Assembly: GCA_002168015.1 (NCBI GenBank)
Contig: NHCX01000100.1
Location: 7,648-15,047 of the forward strand
Source of the DNA: Verrucomicrobia bacterium TMED44
GTDB taxonomy: Bacteria > Verrucomicrobiota > Verrucomicrobiia > Opitutales > Seribacteraceae
DNA length: 7,400 bases
Reading direction: 5' to 3'
Of this stretch, positions 1 through 6,600 are shown piece by piece. The notes under the pieces are model-generated. The model saw only the letters and a program-made list of their open reading frames with translations, was not told the origin of the DNA and ran no database searches. The translations under genes were made by a program, and so were the position numbers. Positions within the stretch are counted from its first letter, which is position 1; each line of letters begins with the position of its first letter.

Positions 1-1329
1 TGCGGCTGCACCAACTAAGGAAGCTACTGAAATAGGAACCAATCTAAATGTTGCCGATATTATAATTAAAGATAAAATCCCTAATGCAAGAGGTGCCTTA
101 TTTCTAAGATTTTTCATTGGCATTGGGGCTTTATCTAGAAGTATGGTTTCTTCAGATTTTCGAAATTTCTCAATATTGTTTTTGATACCCATTAACAAAA
201 TTGTATCACTAGACTGGAGTCGAATTTGATCTAGTTGAGCATTTAGATTTTTCCCTTTTCGGTGAAGGGCAAGAACACCCAAGTTGTATCTTGATCTAAA
301 ATTTGCTTCATTTAGGGTTTTGGAAATTAAAGGGGATGACGGTCCAACCACAGCTTCAACCATCAAAGATTCCTCGGATGAAATTTGTTCTATTCCGAAA
401 AGTTTTTCATCCAATAAATCTAATCCGTCTATATCTTTAGTTTCAATAATACCTTGGGGTTTGCAGGAAAGAATTAATTTATCTCCAGCAATTAATCGTG
501 TGGTTGTTTTAGCAAAGCCAAGTGCCTCACCTCTTCTGATAACATCAAGTATTCTGGTGCCTGAAAATTTAGCTATATCGCTTTCTTCTACCAGTTTCCC
601 TATTAAGGGAGACTCTTTTAAAACAACTGCTTCTGTTAGGAATTGCTTTTGCTCTATATCTGAAAGGATATTTGTTAATCCCTCTCGTGCCGGTAACAGA
701 TGCTGACCAAATAAAACTAAAAAACCTAATGAAATAAAAAGTAAAGGAAGCCCTAATTTACTGAGCTCAAACATTCCAATCGGATTTAAATTTGGATAGA
801 TTTCAGTAGAAGTAATAATTCCATTAGCTAAAATATTCGTGCTTGTTCCTACCAAAGTACAACAACCGCCAAAGATGGAGGCATATGAGACTGGAATTAA
901 CATTTTAGAAGATGAAACTCCCAGTTTTCTTGACAAAGTGAATATTACAGGAAGCAATACTACCACGACCGGCGTATTATTTACAAAAGCTGATACTAGG
1001 GCAACTACTCCCAACAGTAGCAGCATAAATTTGGTGTAACCAAATTTACAAAAGTAACCCAATAGATCTGACATCTGCTCTATGATTTTACATCGGTTCA
1101 ATGCAGCACTAATAATAAACATTGCCGCAATTGTAATGGGGGCTTCAGCAGAAAATACGCTAAAGATTTCTTTATACTTCGGCCAGGTGGGAAAAATATT
1201 GATACATGAAATTAAAAGAATAACTGCCAAAAGAATAATTGCAGTCACATCTACGCTTACTTTCTCCCAGAAAAAAGAACAAAGTGCAAAACCAAGTAAA
1301 ACAAAGCTTATAATTGCCTCTATTTCCAT
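1..1329 (-). CDS. SLC13/DASS-family permease with two RCK_C domains (3' end outside window)
   Basis: This is the first 443 residues of a membrane anion transporter; the C-terminal half lies beyond the left edge. Reading the reverse strand from ATG at 1329-1327 gives one open frame to base 1. Hydrophobic segments lie at about 3-20, 27-46, 62-78, 100-130, 145-170 and 190-208. The family's substrate/Na+ motifs are visible as VNNTP (116-120) and GTSTN (161-165), the latter after a Gly/Cys-rich turn. Two cytoplasmic RCK_C (TrkA_C) domains follow, about 229-300 and 319-390, and membrane segments resume near 412. This order (half transporter, two RCK_C, half transporter) is typical of the SLC13-like permeases of bacteria. 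Substrate (sulfate, dicarboxylate or another anion) cannot be decided here. The start is fixed by an in-frame TAA 15 codons upstream with no other start codon between. It is transcribed divergently from hemB across about 110 bp. Confidence 0.9.
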   Translation of the reverse strand, partial: MEIEAIISFVLLGFALCSFFWEKVSVDVTAIILLAVILLISCINIFPTWPKYKEIFSVFSAEAPITIAAMFIISAALNRCKIIEQMSDLLGYFCKFGYTKFMLLLLGVVALVSAFVNNTPVVVVLLPVIFTLSRKLGVSSSKMLIPVSYASIFGGCCTLVGTSTNILANGIITSTEIYPNLNPIGMFELSKLGLPLLFISLGFLVLFGQHLLPAREGLTNILSDIEQKQFLTEAVVLKESPLIGKLVEESDIAKFSGTRILDVIRRGEALGFAKTTTRLIAGDKLILSCKPQGIIETKDIDGLDLLDEKLFGIEQISSEESLMVEAVVGPSSPLISKTLNEANFRSRYNLGVLALHRKGKNLNAQLDQIRLQSSDTILLMGIKNNIEKFRKSEETILLDKAPMPMKNLRNKAPLALGILSLIIISATFRLVPISVASLVGAAA

Positions 1330-1440
1330 TTTATCTTTGTTTTTTAATATACTATTTTAATACTTAACCTAAGATTATCTACCATACCATCAGACCACTC
1401 CATGTCCATTCGTAAGCAACCATCCTAATATAAGAGCCCC

Positions 1441-2418
1441 ATGAATTTATCCCGTCGTCCAAGAAGACTCCGTGAACTAACGGCAGTTAAACCTATGCTA
1501 AAAGAATTTTCTCTCCTTAAAGAAGATCTTATTTTGCCCGTATTTGTTAGCGATACCTGTATAGAAAAAGTAGCCATAGATTCAATGCCTGGAGTTTATA
1601 GATGGTCGATTGAAGGATTGGTTGAGCAGATTGAAAATTGGCAGAATATTGGTCTGCATGCTTTTGCGTTATTTCCTTGCATTTCCGACCAAAAAAAATG
1701 CCCAGAAGGTAAAGAGGCCCTAAATCCTGAGTCAATTTGCTATAAAGCAGTTAAAGAAATTAAACGCAGGTTTAGCGATTTAATTTTAATTGCTGATTTA
1801 GCACTTGATCCATTTACCAGTCACGGCCACGACGGAATTCTTAGCGCATCTGGTAAAGTTGATAATGATCTAACCATTGAAATGTTGTGCAAGTCTGCCT
1901 TAATTGCAGCTCAGTCAGGTTTTGATGTTGTCGCCCCTTCTGACATGATGGATGGAAGAGTCGCCGAAATCAGAAACGCATTAGACAAAAATGGTTTTCA
2001 TGATGTCGCCATTCTTTCTTACTCTGCCAAATTTTGCTCTTCTTATTACGGGCCGTTTCGTGATGCTATTGCATCATCTCAAAATAAACCCATAGATAAA
2101 TCCGGTTATCAACTAGATCCGGCCAATTTTCGTGAGGCCATGCTCGAGCTTAGGCTTGATGAACAAGAAGGTGCCGACATTCTAATGATAAAACCTGCCG
2201 AACCATATTTGGATGTTATCAAAGCGGCTAAAGAAAAGTTTTCTTTACCCATTGCCGCTTATCAAGTTTCTGGAGAATATTCACGCATATGGGCTGCCGG
2301 TAAATTGGGATGGCTAGATGTAGATAAATGTGCTCATGAATCTCTTACATGCATTAAAAGAGCAGGGGCTGATTTAATTCTGACTTATTTTGCGGAGAGA
2401 ATAGCCAAGTCCCTTTAA
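1441..2418 (+). CDS. hemB: Porphobilinogen synthase (delta-aminolevulinic acid dehydratase)
   Basis: This cytosolic enzyme condenses two 5-aminolevulinate molecules to porphobilinogen, the second common step of tetrapyrrole (haem) synthesis. At 325 residues it has full family length. It begins with the Arg-rich arm RRPRRLR (5-11). The two Schiff-base lysines are present: K197 in SAKFCSSYYGPFRDA and K251 in MIKPAEPYLD. The metal loop at 119-132 reads DLALDPFTSHGHDG. The three zinc-binding cysteines of the E. coli-type enzyme are replaced by A121, D123 and D131, as in the zinc-independent, Mg-stimulated class known from Pseudomonas aeruginosa. The start is the first ATG after an in-frame TAA at 1426-1428, with a weak AAGAG at 1432-1436. 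Its stop overlaps that of the convergent downstream gene, so no separate terminator fits between them. Confidence 0.97.
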   Translation: MNLSRRPRRLRELTAVKPMLKEFSLLKEDLILPVFVSDTCIEKVAIDSMPGVYRWSIEGLVEQIENWQNIGLHAFALFPCISDQKKCPEGKEALNPESICYKAVKEIKRRFSDLILIADLALDPFTSHGHDGILSASGKVDNDLTIEMLCKSALIAAQSGFDVVAPSDMMDGRVAEIRNALDKNGFHDVAILSYSAKFCSSYYGPFRDAIASSQNKPIDKSGYQLDPANFREAMLELRLDEQEGADILMIKPAEPYLDVIKAAKEKFSLPIAAYQVSGEYSRIWAAGKLGWLDVDKCAHESLTCIKRAGADLILTYFAERIAKSL

Positions 2419-3149
2419 CCTTGTTCGTCAGGGGCACCTCCTTCGTAAGGCGTAGCTTCTTTCTCCTTGTCTTCCTCCTCTTCCCATTTGAGATCTTCAT
2501 TAGGTAATAATTTTTCCTCTTTGTCAGATACATCTACAAGCTCTTCATCTAAATCTGAATAATCATCTTCGTTTTCGCCTTTGTCGTCTCCATCAAGATC
2601 TGCATCTATAGCAAAGCCATCAGGAACAAATTCAAGAATAGAAATAAGTTCAACACTGAAATGGCTCCTTCTGCCTTCAAGAAAATCATTGTTGTTTTTT
2701 TCTGATAATACCTCCTCCATCTCTTCTTGGGTGAAAGGTTCTACAAATTCGATTAACTCATTAAGCATCGTAACCCTAATTTGAGAAACATGGTTCAGGA
2801 AATCTGCATAGGGCCCTTTTTCCTCGTCTAATACATCAGGCAATGCGAAAAGCATATCTTCAGCTTTTAGCAGTGAATCCCGTACCCGAACTAGTTTAAT
2901 TTTTCCGCCTTTCAGTTCTTCTTTTATTTCAAATGTGAAAAACGCATCATCAACGATTTGCGAATCTAAACCAAATTCACCCATTGAATCCAGTAATTCA
3001 TTTATGTGCAGAAACTGTTTAGGATCAATGATTCCTAAATCATCCGCATCCCAATTTTCTTTATCACTTATCTCGTCTATCCACCAATTTTCATCATCGG
3101 ATAAACGGACTATACACCACTCTAAACTAGGTCCTGTTTTTTTTGTCAT
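2415..3149 (-). CDS. Hypothetical acidic protein with Asp/Glu-rich C-terminal tail
   Basis: I do not recognise a family for this 244-residue protein. It has no signal peptide and no membrane segment, so it is probably cytosolic. The N-terminal part (about 8-180) looks like a folded domain with Trp residues at 11, 22, 23 and 33 and a predicted helical stretch at 117-150. Residues 182-230 are low-complexity and extremely acidic (for example DADLDGDDKGENEDD and KWEEEEDKEKE). Such tails can bind basic proteins or metals or simply be disordered; none of these is shown here. The start ATG at 3149-3147 is supported by AAGG about 8 bases upstream and an in-frame TAA 4 codons upstream. It is divergent from pyrD, and its stop codon overlaps the hemB stop (shared bases 2415-2418). 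Codon and base composition match its neighbours, and the frame is long and uninterrupted, so I take it as a real gene. Confidence 0.8.
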   Translation of the reverse strand: MTKKTGPSLEWCIVRLSDDENWWIDEISDKENWDADDLGIIDPKQFLHINELLDSMGEFGLDSQIVDDAFFTFEIKEELKGGKIKLVRVRDSLLKAEDMLFALPDVLDEEKGPYADFLNHVSQIRVTMLNELIEFVEPFTQEEMEEVLSEKNNNDFLEGRRSHFSVELISILEFVPDGFAIDADLDGDDKGENEDDYSDLDEELVDVSDKEEKLLPNEDLKWEEEEDKEKEATPYEGGAPDEQG

Positions 3150-3164
3150 TGGATTGCCTTAAGC

Positions 3165-3180
3165 TTCAAATCTTTTTGAA
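3165..3180. repeat. Short perfect inverted repeat in the divergent promoter region
   Basis: TTCAAA and TTTGAA are separated by TCTT, giving a perfect 6-4-6 inverted repeat. It sits 16 to 31 bases upstream of the acidic-protein start and about 75 bases upstream of pyrD. It could be an operator or merely chance in AT-rich DNA. It has no GC-rich stem, so it is unlikely to be a terminator. Confidence 0.3.
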
Positions 3181-3201
3181 TGTCAACTCACTTGTTATAA
3201 T
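3173..3201 (+). promoter_or_regulatory. Possible sigma70-type promoter for pyrD
   Basis: A perfect TATAAT lies at 3196-3201 in the 104-bp gap between the divergent acidic-protein gene and pyrD. At 17-bp spacing upstream is only a weak -35 (TTTTTG, 3173-3178). A better hexamer, TTGAAT at 3176-3181, would leave only 14 bp. In such AT-rich DNA a -10 match is weak evidence. If real, the pyrD leader would be about 45 bases long. Confidence 0.35.
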
Positions 3202-3253
3202 TTTAATAATATTCCCGGCAAAACTTTCTGTCTTATCGTAGCACTTTTATAAT

Positions 3254-4312
3254 ATGAATGATATTTACAAAATATTGGTAAGACCTCTGTTTTTCCGGAT
3301 GAATGCAGAGAATGCTCACAATGTTGCATGCAGTCTCTTATCGTGGATAGAAAAGTTCCCCGTTTTGCGCAAGGCAATAGAATCCTTAATTAACGCCCCC
3401 ACAGATCCAATCACTGCATTTGGTGTAAAATTTCCTAATTCAATTGGTCTAGCAGCTGGCTTTGATAAAGATGGACAATTCCCTGGTGTATGCAGTGCTC
3501 TTGGCTTTGGCCATATGGAAGTCGGTACAGTTACGCCCAAACCTCAACCAGGAAACCCTACGCCCAGACTATTTCGCTTAGTGAATGAAGAGTCTATCAT
3601 CAACCGAATGGGGTTTAACAACCATGGAGCAGAAGCTATGTGTCGCCGGATTGCCAGAACCTACCCAAAAGGCCAACGTAATTCACCTCTTGGCGTTAAC
3701 ATCGGAAAAGCTAAAGTTACTCCTCTTTCTGAAACACTCGATGATTATTTGTTTTCCCTAGAAACCTTAGCTGAAATTGCTGATTATTTTACAATTAATA
3801 TTAGCTCTCCAAATACACCCGGATTAAGAGAATTCCATAAAAAAGAATTTCTCGAACCACTCCTTCGTGGTATCAACCAAAAAAATATATCCTTGGCTAA
3901 AAGTAATGATCGAACGGAGGTACCGTGCTTGCTAAAAGTCTCTCCAGATGAATCATTCAGTTCACTGGAAAAAATTCTAGAAATTGCTACAGACAATAAT
4001 GTTAAAGGTTTAGTAGCTACTAATACTACCGTTGGCAGGGAAAAAGGAATTGTGCATCCCGAGGAAGGAGGCTTAAGCGGAAAAGCAATTGAAGATAAAT
4101 CTTTACAAGTGATTAAATTTCTTCACCGCCAATCAAATGGCAAAATGCCCATAATTGGAGTGGGGGGAATTTCAGATGTAAACTCTGCTGCAAGAAAGAT
4201 GGATGCAGGTGCAATTCTTGTCCAACTTTACACTGGATTCGTGTATGAGGGCCCTTTCTTACCAAAAAATATTCTGAAGGGGATCAGAAAAAGAGATTCT
4301 TGGACAACTTAA
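3254..4312 (+). CDS. pyrD: Dihydroorotate dehydrogenase (quinone), class 2
   Basis: This enzyme oxidises dihydroorotate to orotate in de novo UMP synthesis, passing electrons through FMN to membrane quinone. The 352 residues cover the whole family. The N-terminal 45 residues are the helical membrane-contact and quinone-tunnel extension that defines class 2. Then come GFDKDG (69-74), GTVTPKPQPGNPTPRLFR (91-108), NRMGFNNHG (117-125) and GVNIGK (147-152). The catalytic segment NISSPNTPGLR (182-192) contains S185, the class 2 catalytic base. KVSPD (228-232), ATNTT (255-259), GGLSG (272-276), GVGGI (302-306) and the FMN-phosphate segment QLYTGF (324-329) complete the set. The chosen ATG places the N-terminus in line with the E. 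coli enzyme; no clear Shine-Dalgarno is seen. The closest neighbours are unrelated to pyrimidine synthesis, so the gene is probably transcribed alone or with the next gene. Confidence 0.97.
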   Translation: MNDIYKILVRPLFFRMNAENAHNVACSLLSWIEKFPVLRKAIESLINAPTDPITAFGVKFPNSIGLAAGFDKDGQFPGVCSALGFGHMEVGTVTPKPQPGNPTPRLFRLVNEESIINRMGFNNHGAEAMCRRIARTYPKGQRNSPLGVNIGKAKVTPLSETLDDYLFSLETLAEIADYFTINISSPNTPGLREFHKKEFLEPLLRGINQKNISLAKSNDRTEVPCLLKVSPDESFSSLEKILEIATDNNVKGLVATNTTVGREKGIVHPEEGGLSGKAIEDKSLQVIKFLHRQSNGKMPIIGVGGISDVNSAARKMDAGAILVQLYTGFVYEGPFLPKNILKGIRKRDSWTT

Positions 4313-4359
4313 TTCATTGAGTCTCATCAATATTTTACCTATTATTATTTATAAATTCG

Positions 4360-5328
4360 ATGAAGAAGCTTATTTTGGTCACACTGTTAACTTTTATAAT
4401 CAGCATCGGTTTAAGTTTTCTGACCTTATTTGAAGGAGATATTAATCAGGTTTCTGTATGGTGGGGAAAATGGTCTAGAGATAGTGCGAGCTTGCCATTC
4501 AGTCCATACAAAGAGAGACGAGAAAATTCTGCTGATTTTGAGCTGCACAGTGCAAATAAAATAATTTTATCTGATGAAAGATTATTTTGGAAAGGAGACG
4601 GGGCCAAGTGCTTACCTGAACTTACAAAAGGAGACGATCTTGCGAATATTATCATTACGGATGGTGGATCTGGTTACTCTAGCTCAGTAATTGCTGAAGT
4701 AATTGGAGCAAATGCAAAAGAATTTACTATTGGTAAAGTTCAGGTAATTGGTGGCTCCATATCAAAAATAAATATTCTCAAATCTGCGAAATGGTCTAAA
4801 GTACCTTTGGCCTTTATAAGAGGCGAAGAAAAACCTTTTAGCGGGACAATTGAATCCACTTTTCCCTCAGGTCAAATTTTAGAAGAAACAAACTACCTAT
4901 CTGGGAAAATTCATGGAAAAACAATCAGATACGATAGGTCTGGAATACCTGTAGCAAATAAAGATTATGTTCATGGCCAAAAACATGGAACTCACATTTT
5001 TTGGTACCCCAAAACTGTAGAACCCTCTGATTATAAACCACAACTTAGTGCTGAAGGTGATGTATTACCTTCCCTATGGACATACTTACAATCTGAAGCC
5101 AAAGAAAAATTTAAAGCAAAATACGGTAATCACGAATCTAACAAATGGATTACCGATAATTACAAACTCAAAGGAGGATCTTTTCAGGTAAAACTTCTTG
5201 AGCATTGGAAAGATAACCGCAAACATGGTTTATTCGAGGGATTTGATGAATTCTCAAACAAAACATTTAAAGATGAATTTAAGAACGGGTTAAGAATCAA
5301 ACACCAAATATTTGACAAACAAATATAA
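4360..5328 (+). CDS. Exported or membrane-anchored MORN/YwqK-like repeat protein
   Basis: This 322-residue protein has no specific function I can name. It starts MKKLILVTLL and has one hydrophobic segment (about 4-24) without a lipobox Cys, so it is either a signal peptide or a signal anchor; the bulk would then be periplasmic or extracellular. A short beta-rich module at about 95-140 carries the Gly/Tyr motif DGGSGYSSSV (101-110). From about 158 there are MORN-like (YwqK-type) units, G-x-x-H-G-x-x-x-x-Y/F patterns: SGKIHGKTIRYDRSG (181-195), YVHGQKHGTHIFWYP (203-217), WKDNRKHGLFEGF (283-295) and a degenerate last copy near 306-319. MORN-like repeats form elongated beta sheets and usually mediate binding; some bacterial copies are annotated as 'YwqK antitoxin', which I would not infer here. 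It lies 47 bp after pyrD on the same strand and ends 2 bp before the convergent tRNA gene. Confidence 0.8.
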   Translation: MKKLILVTLLTFIISIGLSFLTLFEGDINQVSVWWGKWSRDSASLPFSPYKERRENSADFELHSANKIILSDERLFWKGDGAKCLPELTKGDDLANIIITDGGSGYSSSVIAEVIGANAKEFTIGKVQVIGGSISKINILKSAKWSKVPLAFIRGEEKPFSGTIESTFPSGQILEETNYLSGKIHGKTIRYDRSGIPVANKDYVHGQKHGTHIFWYPKTVEPSDYKPQLSAEGDVLPSLWTYLQSEAKEKFKAKYGNHESNKWITDNYKLKGGSFQVKLLEHWKDNRKHGLFEGFDEFSNKTFKDEFKNGLRIKHQIFDKQI

Positions 5329-5330
5329 AA

Positions 5331-5415
5331 TGGTGCTCAAGGGGGGACTCGAACCCCCACGCCTTTCGGCACTAGATCCTTAGTCTAGCGCGTCTACCAA
5401 TTCCGCCACCTGAGC
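5331..5415 (-). tRNA. tRNA-Leu, anticodon AAG, CCA encoded
   Basis: The reverse strand folds as a complete class II tRNA of 85 bases. The acceptor GCTCAGG pairs with CTTGAGC (one G-U), followed by the discriminator A and an encoded CCA. The D arm GCGGAATTGGTAGACGC is the usual bacterial leucine form. The anticodon stem CTAGA/TCTAG is a perfect 5-bp match around the 7-base loop CTAAGGA. With the invariant U33 as the second loop base, the anticodon is AAG (5381-5379). The long variable arm has a GCC/GGC stem with a GAAA loop. The T arm GGGGG-TTCGAGT-CCCCC is perfect. Body, long variable arm and A73 all fit leucine. A at position 34 is unusual, because bacteria normally restrict it to tRNA-Arg(ACG). 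TAA as anticodon would need a shifted, broken stem and is not supported. Confidence 0.95.
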
Positions 5416-5429
5416 ATGTTTAAAACTTC

Positions 5430-5457
5430 TAAATAGAAATAGAAACTTTACAACCAA
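5430..5457 (-). promoter_or_regulatory. Possible promoter of the tRNA-Leu gene
   Basis: On the reverse strand TTGGTT (5457-5452) and TATTTA (5435-5430) are spaced 16 bp apart, and the -10 lies 14 bases before the mature tRNA 5' end. Position is right for a tRNA promoter, but the 51-bp gap is so AT-rich that the match could be chance. The same gap must also hold any promoter of the divergent gene starting at 5467. Confidence 0.3.
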
Positions 5458-5466
5458 TAATTTTAA

Positions 5467-6600
5467 ATGACTGAAGAAGAAAAAACACCCTTAAACAGTC
5501 TGACTGAATTAGATTTTCTGCCTGACTGGGATCATACGAATACATATCAAAAAAAGGAAAAACATCATCAAGATAGAAAAAAAGTCGTTCACAAAAAATC
5601 AAAATATACAAAAAAAGAAAAAAACGAATTTGTATTTCAAGTTAGCATAAGCCAGATAGTAAACGAATCAGTAAAAAAACAACTACGGTCTGATGCTATT
5701 ACAAGGGATGTAAGTGTAATGGCTGCAGAAATTTTAAAACGGCAAGCATTTGCTTTAAAAGTTCAGTTTAAAGAACGAGACAAAAATTTTATTATCAATA
5801 AAAAAAATGGTGAAATATACTTGAACGAAGAAGATGCAATTACTGAACTAATTAAAGATTCAAAATTTGTTGAAATTAAAAAGGGTGAGAAAATACAGTT
5901 AAAAGGTAATTTTCAATATATATATAAATGTAATAAAACAGGAAACTTTTACCCACCAACTAGCCACGATGCTTTTGATAATTTGATCGAGACAACCCTA
6001 ATGAAATCAAAAGTAAATTTCAGAAAAAAAGATTACATTGCATCATTATCTAAAAGTACCGACGCTGAAGAAATAAAAGTACTTCAAGAAACTGACCTTC
6101 ACAAGACAACATTTTCAATTGATGAAACAAACCAATTCTTTTCGATGGATGCTCTGGTTAAATATTTAAAAGAAGTTAATTTTCAGAAATTCTTCACTAG
6201 AAGTAATACTATCAAACTTACAGCAAAATCAATCAATGATATCAGCAAATATTCCATTATCAGAAAAAACTTTTCTTTAATTTCAAAAGAACGAATAAAA
6301 AACGACATAAGCAAAGTTTTACTGATTGCATTAAAAAGAGCCAATTTCCATACATTCATTTCAAAAAAGGTTAATTATATATCTGCATATAAACCGAAAA
6401 AATACATAGAAGAAGAGATGAATCAATGCTGTAAGCTAATAACTCAGAGATGCGGAAAGCAAGGGGCACCAATTAAGGAACTTTTAGGCGAGTATGAAAA
6501 TTTCAAAAAGAAAAAGATCGAAATATTACAAGAAATTAAATGGCTTCTGAAGGAAGGAATTTTAAGACAATACTCAGATGGAAATGTTGAACTGACCTAA
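5467..6600 (+). CDS. Lys-rich hypothetical protein, possible nucleic-acid binder
   Basis: This 377-residue protein has no family I can name with confidence. It opens with an acidic stretch (1-24), then a strongly basic, low-complexity segment at 29-53 (KKEKHHQDRKK and KKSKYTKKEK). The rest is a mixed alpha/beta region (about 55-250). Its most distinctive part is KGNFQYIYKCNKTG (146-159) followed by YPPTSHDAFDNL (162-173). The C-terminal 70 residues (about 308-377) have a helix-turn-helix rhythm and end in a short strand pair (ILRQYSDGNVEL), which would fit a winged-helix fold. I have a faint memory of similar uncharacterised proteins with a basic N-terminus in Verrucomicrobiota. No signal peptide or membrane segment is seen, so a cytosolic nucleic-acid or ribosome role is possible, by inference only. 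It is divergent from the tRNA gene, with no clear ribosome-binding site. Its last 27 bases overlap the reconstructed end of the convergent tsaE. Confidence 0.75.
   Translation: MTEEEKTPLNSLTELDFLPDWDHTNTYQKKEKHHQDRKKVVHKKSKYTKKEKNEFVFQVSISQIVNESVKKQLRSDAITRDVSVMAAEILKRQAFALKVQFKERDKNFIINKKNGEIYLNEEDAITELIKDSKFVEIKKGEKIQLKGNFQYIYKCNKTGNFYPPTSHDAFDNLIETTLMKSKVNFRKKDYIASLSKSTDAEEIKVLQETDLHKTTFSIDETNQFFSMDALVKYLKEVNFQKFFTRSNTIKLTAKSINDISKYSIIRKNFSLISKERIKNDISKVLLIALKRANFHTFISKKVNYISAYKPKKYIEEEMNQCCKLITQRCGKQGAPIKELLGEYENFKKKKIEILQEIKWLLKEGILRQYSDGNVELT

Noticed and set aside
284..1360. Three plus-strand open frames at 284-706, 839-1039 and 1082-1360
   Set aside because: They are antisense to a continuous 443-codon reverse-strand frame with clear SLC13 and RCK_C features.
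1402..1428. Nine-codon frame (MSIRKQPS, stop) just before hemB, possible leader peptide
   Set aside because: No ribosome-binding site, no run of regulatory codons and no attenuator-like hairpin; such short frames are common by chance.
4316..4331. ATTGA/TCAAT inverted repeat after pyrD as a terminator
   Set aside because: The stem is only 5 bp, AT-rich, and followed by ATTTTACC, not a clean T run.
5377..5383. Reading the tRNA anticodon as TAA
   Set aside because: It would put A at position 34+1 and shift the loop, breaking the perfect CTAGA/TCTAG stem and losing U33 at its proper place.
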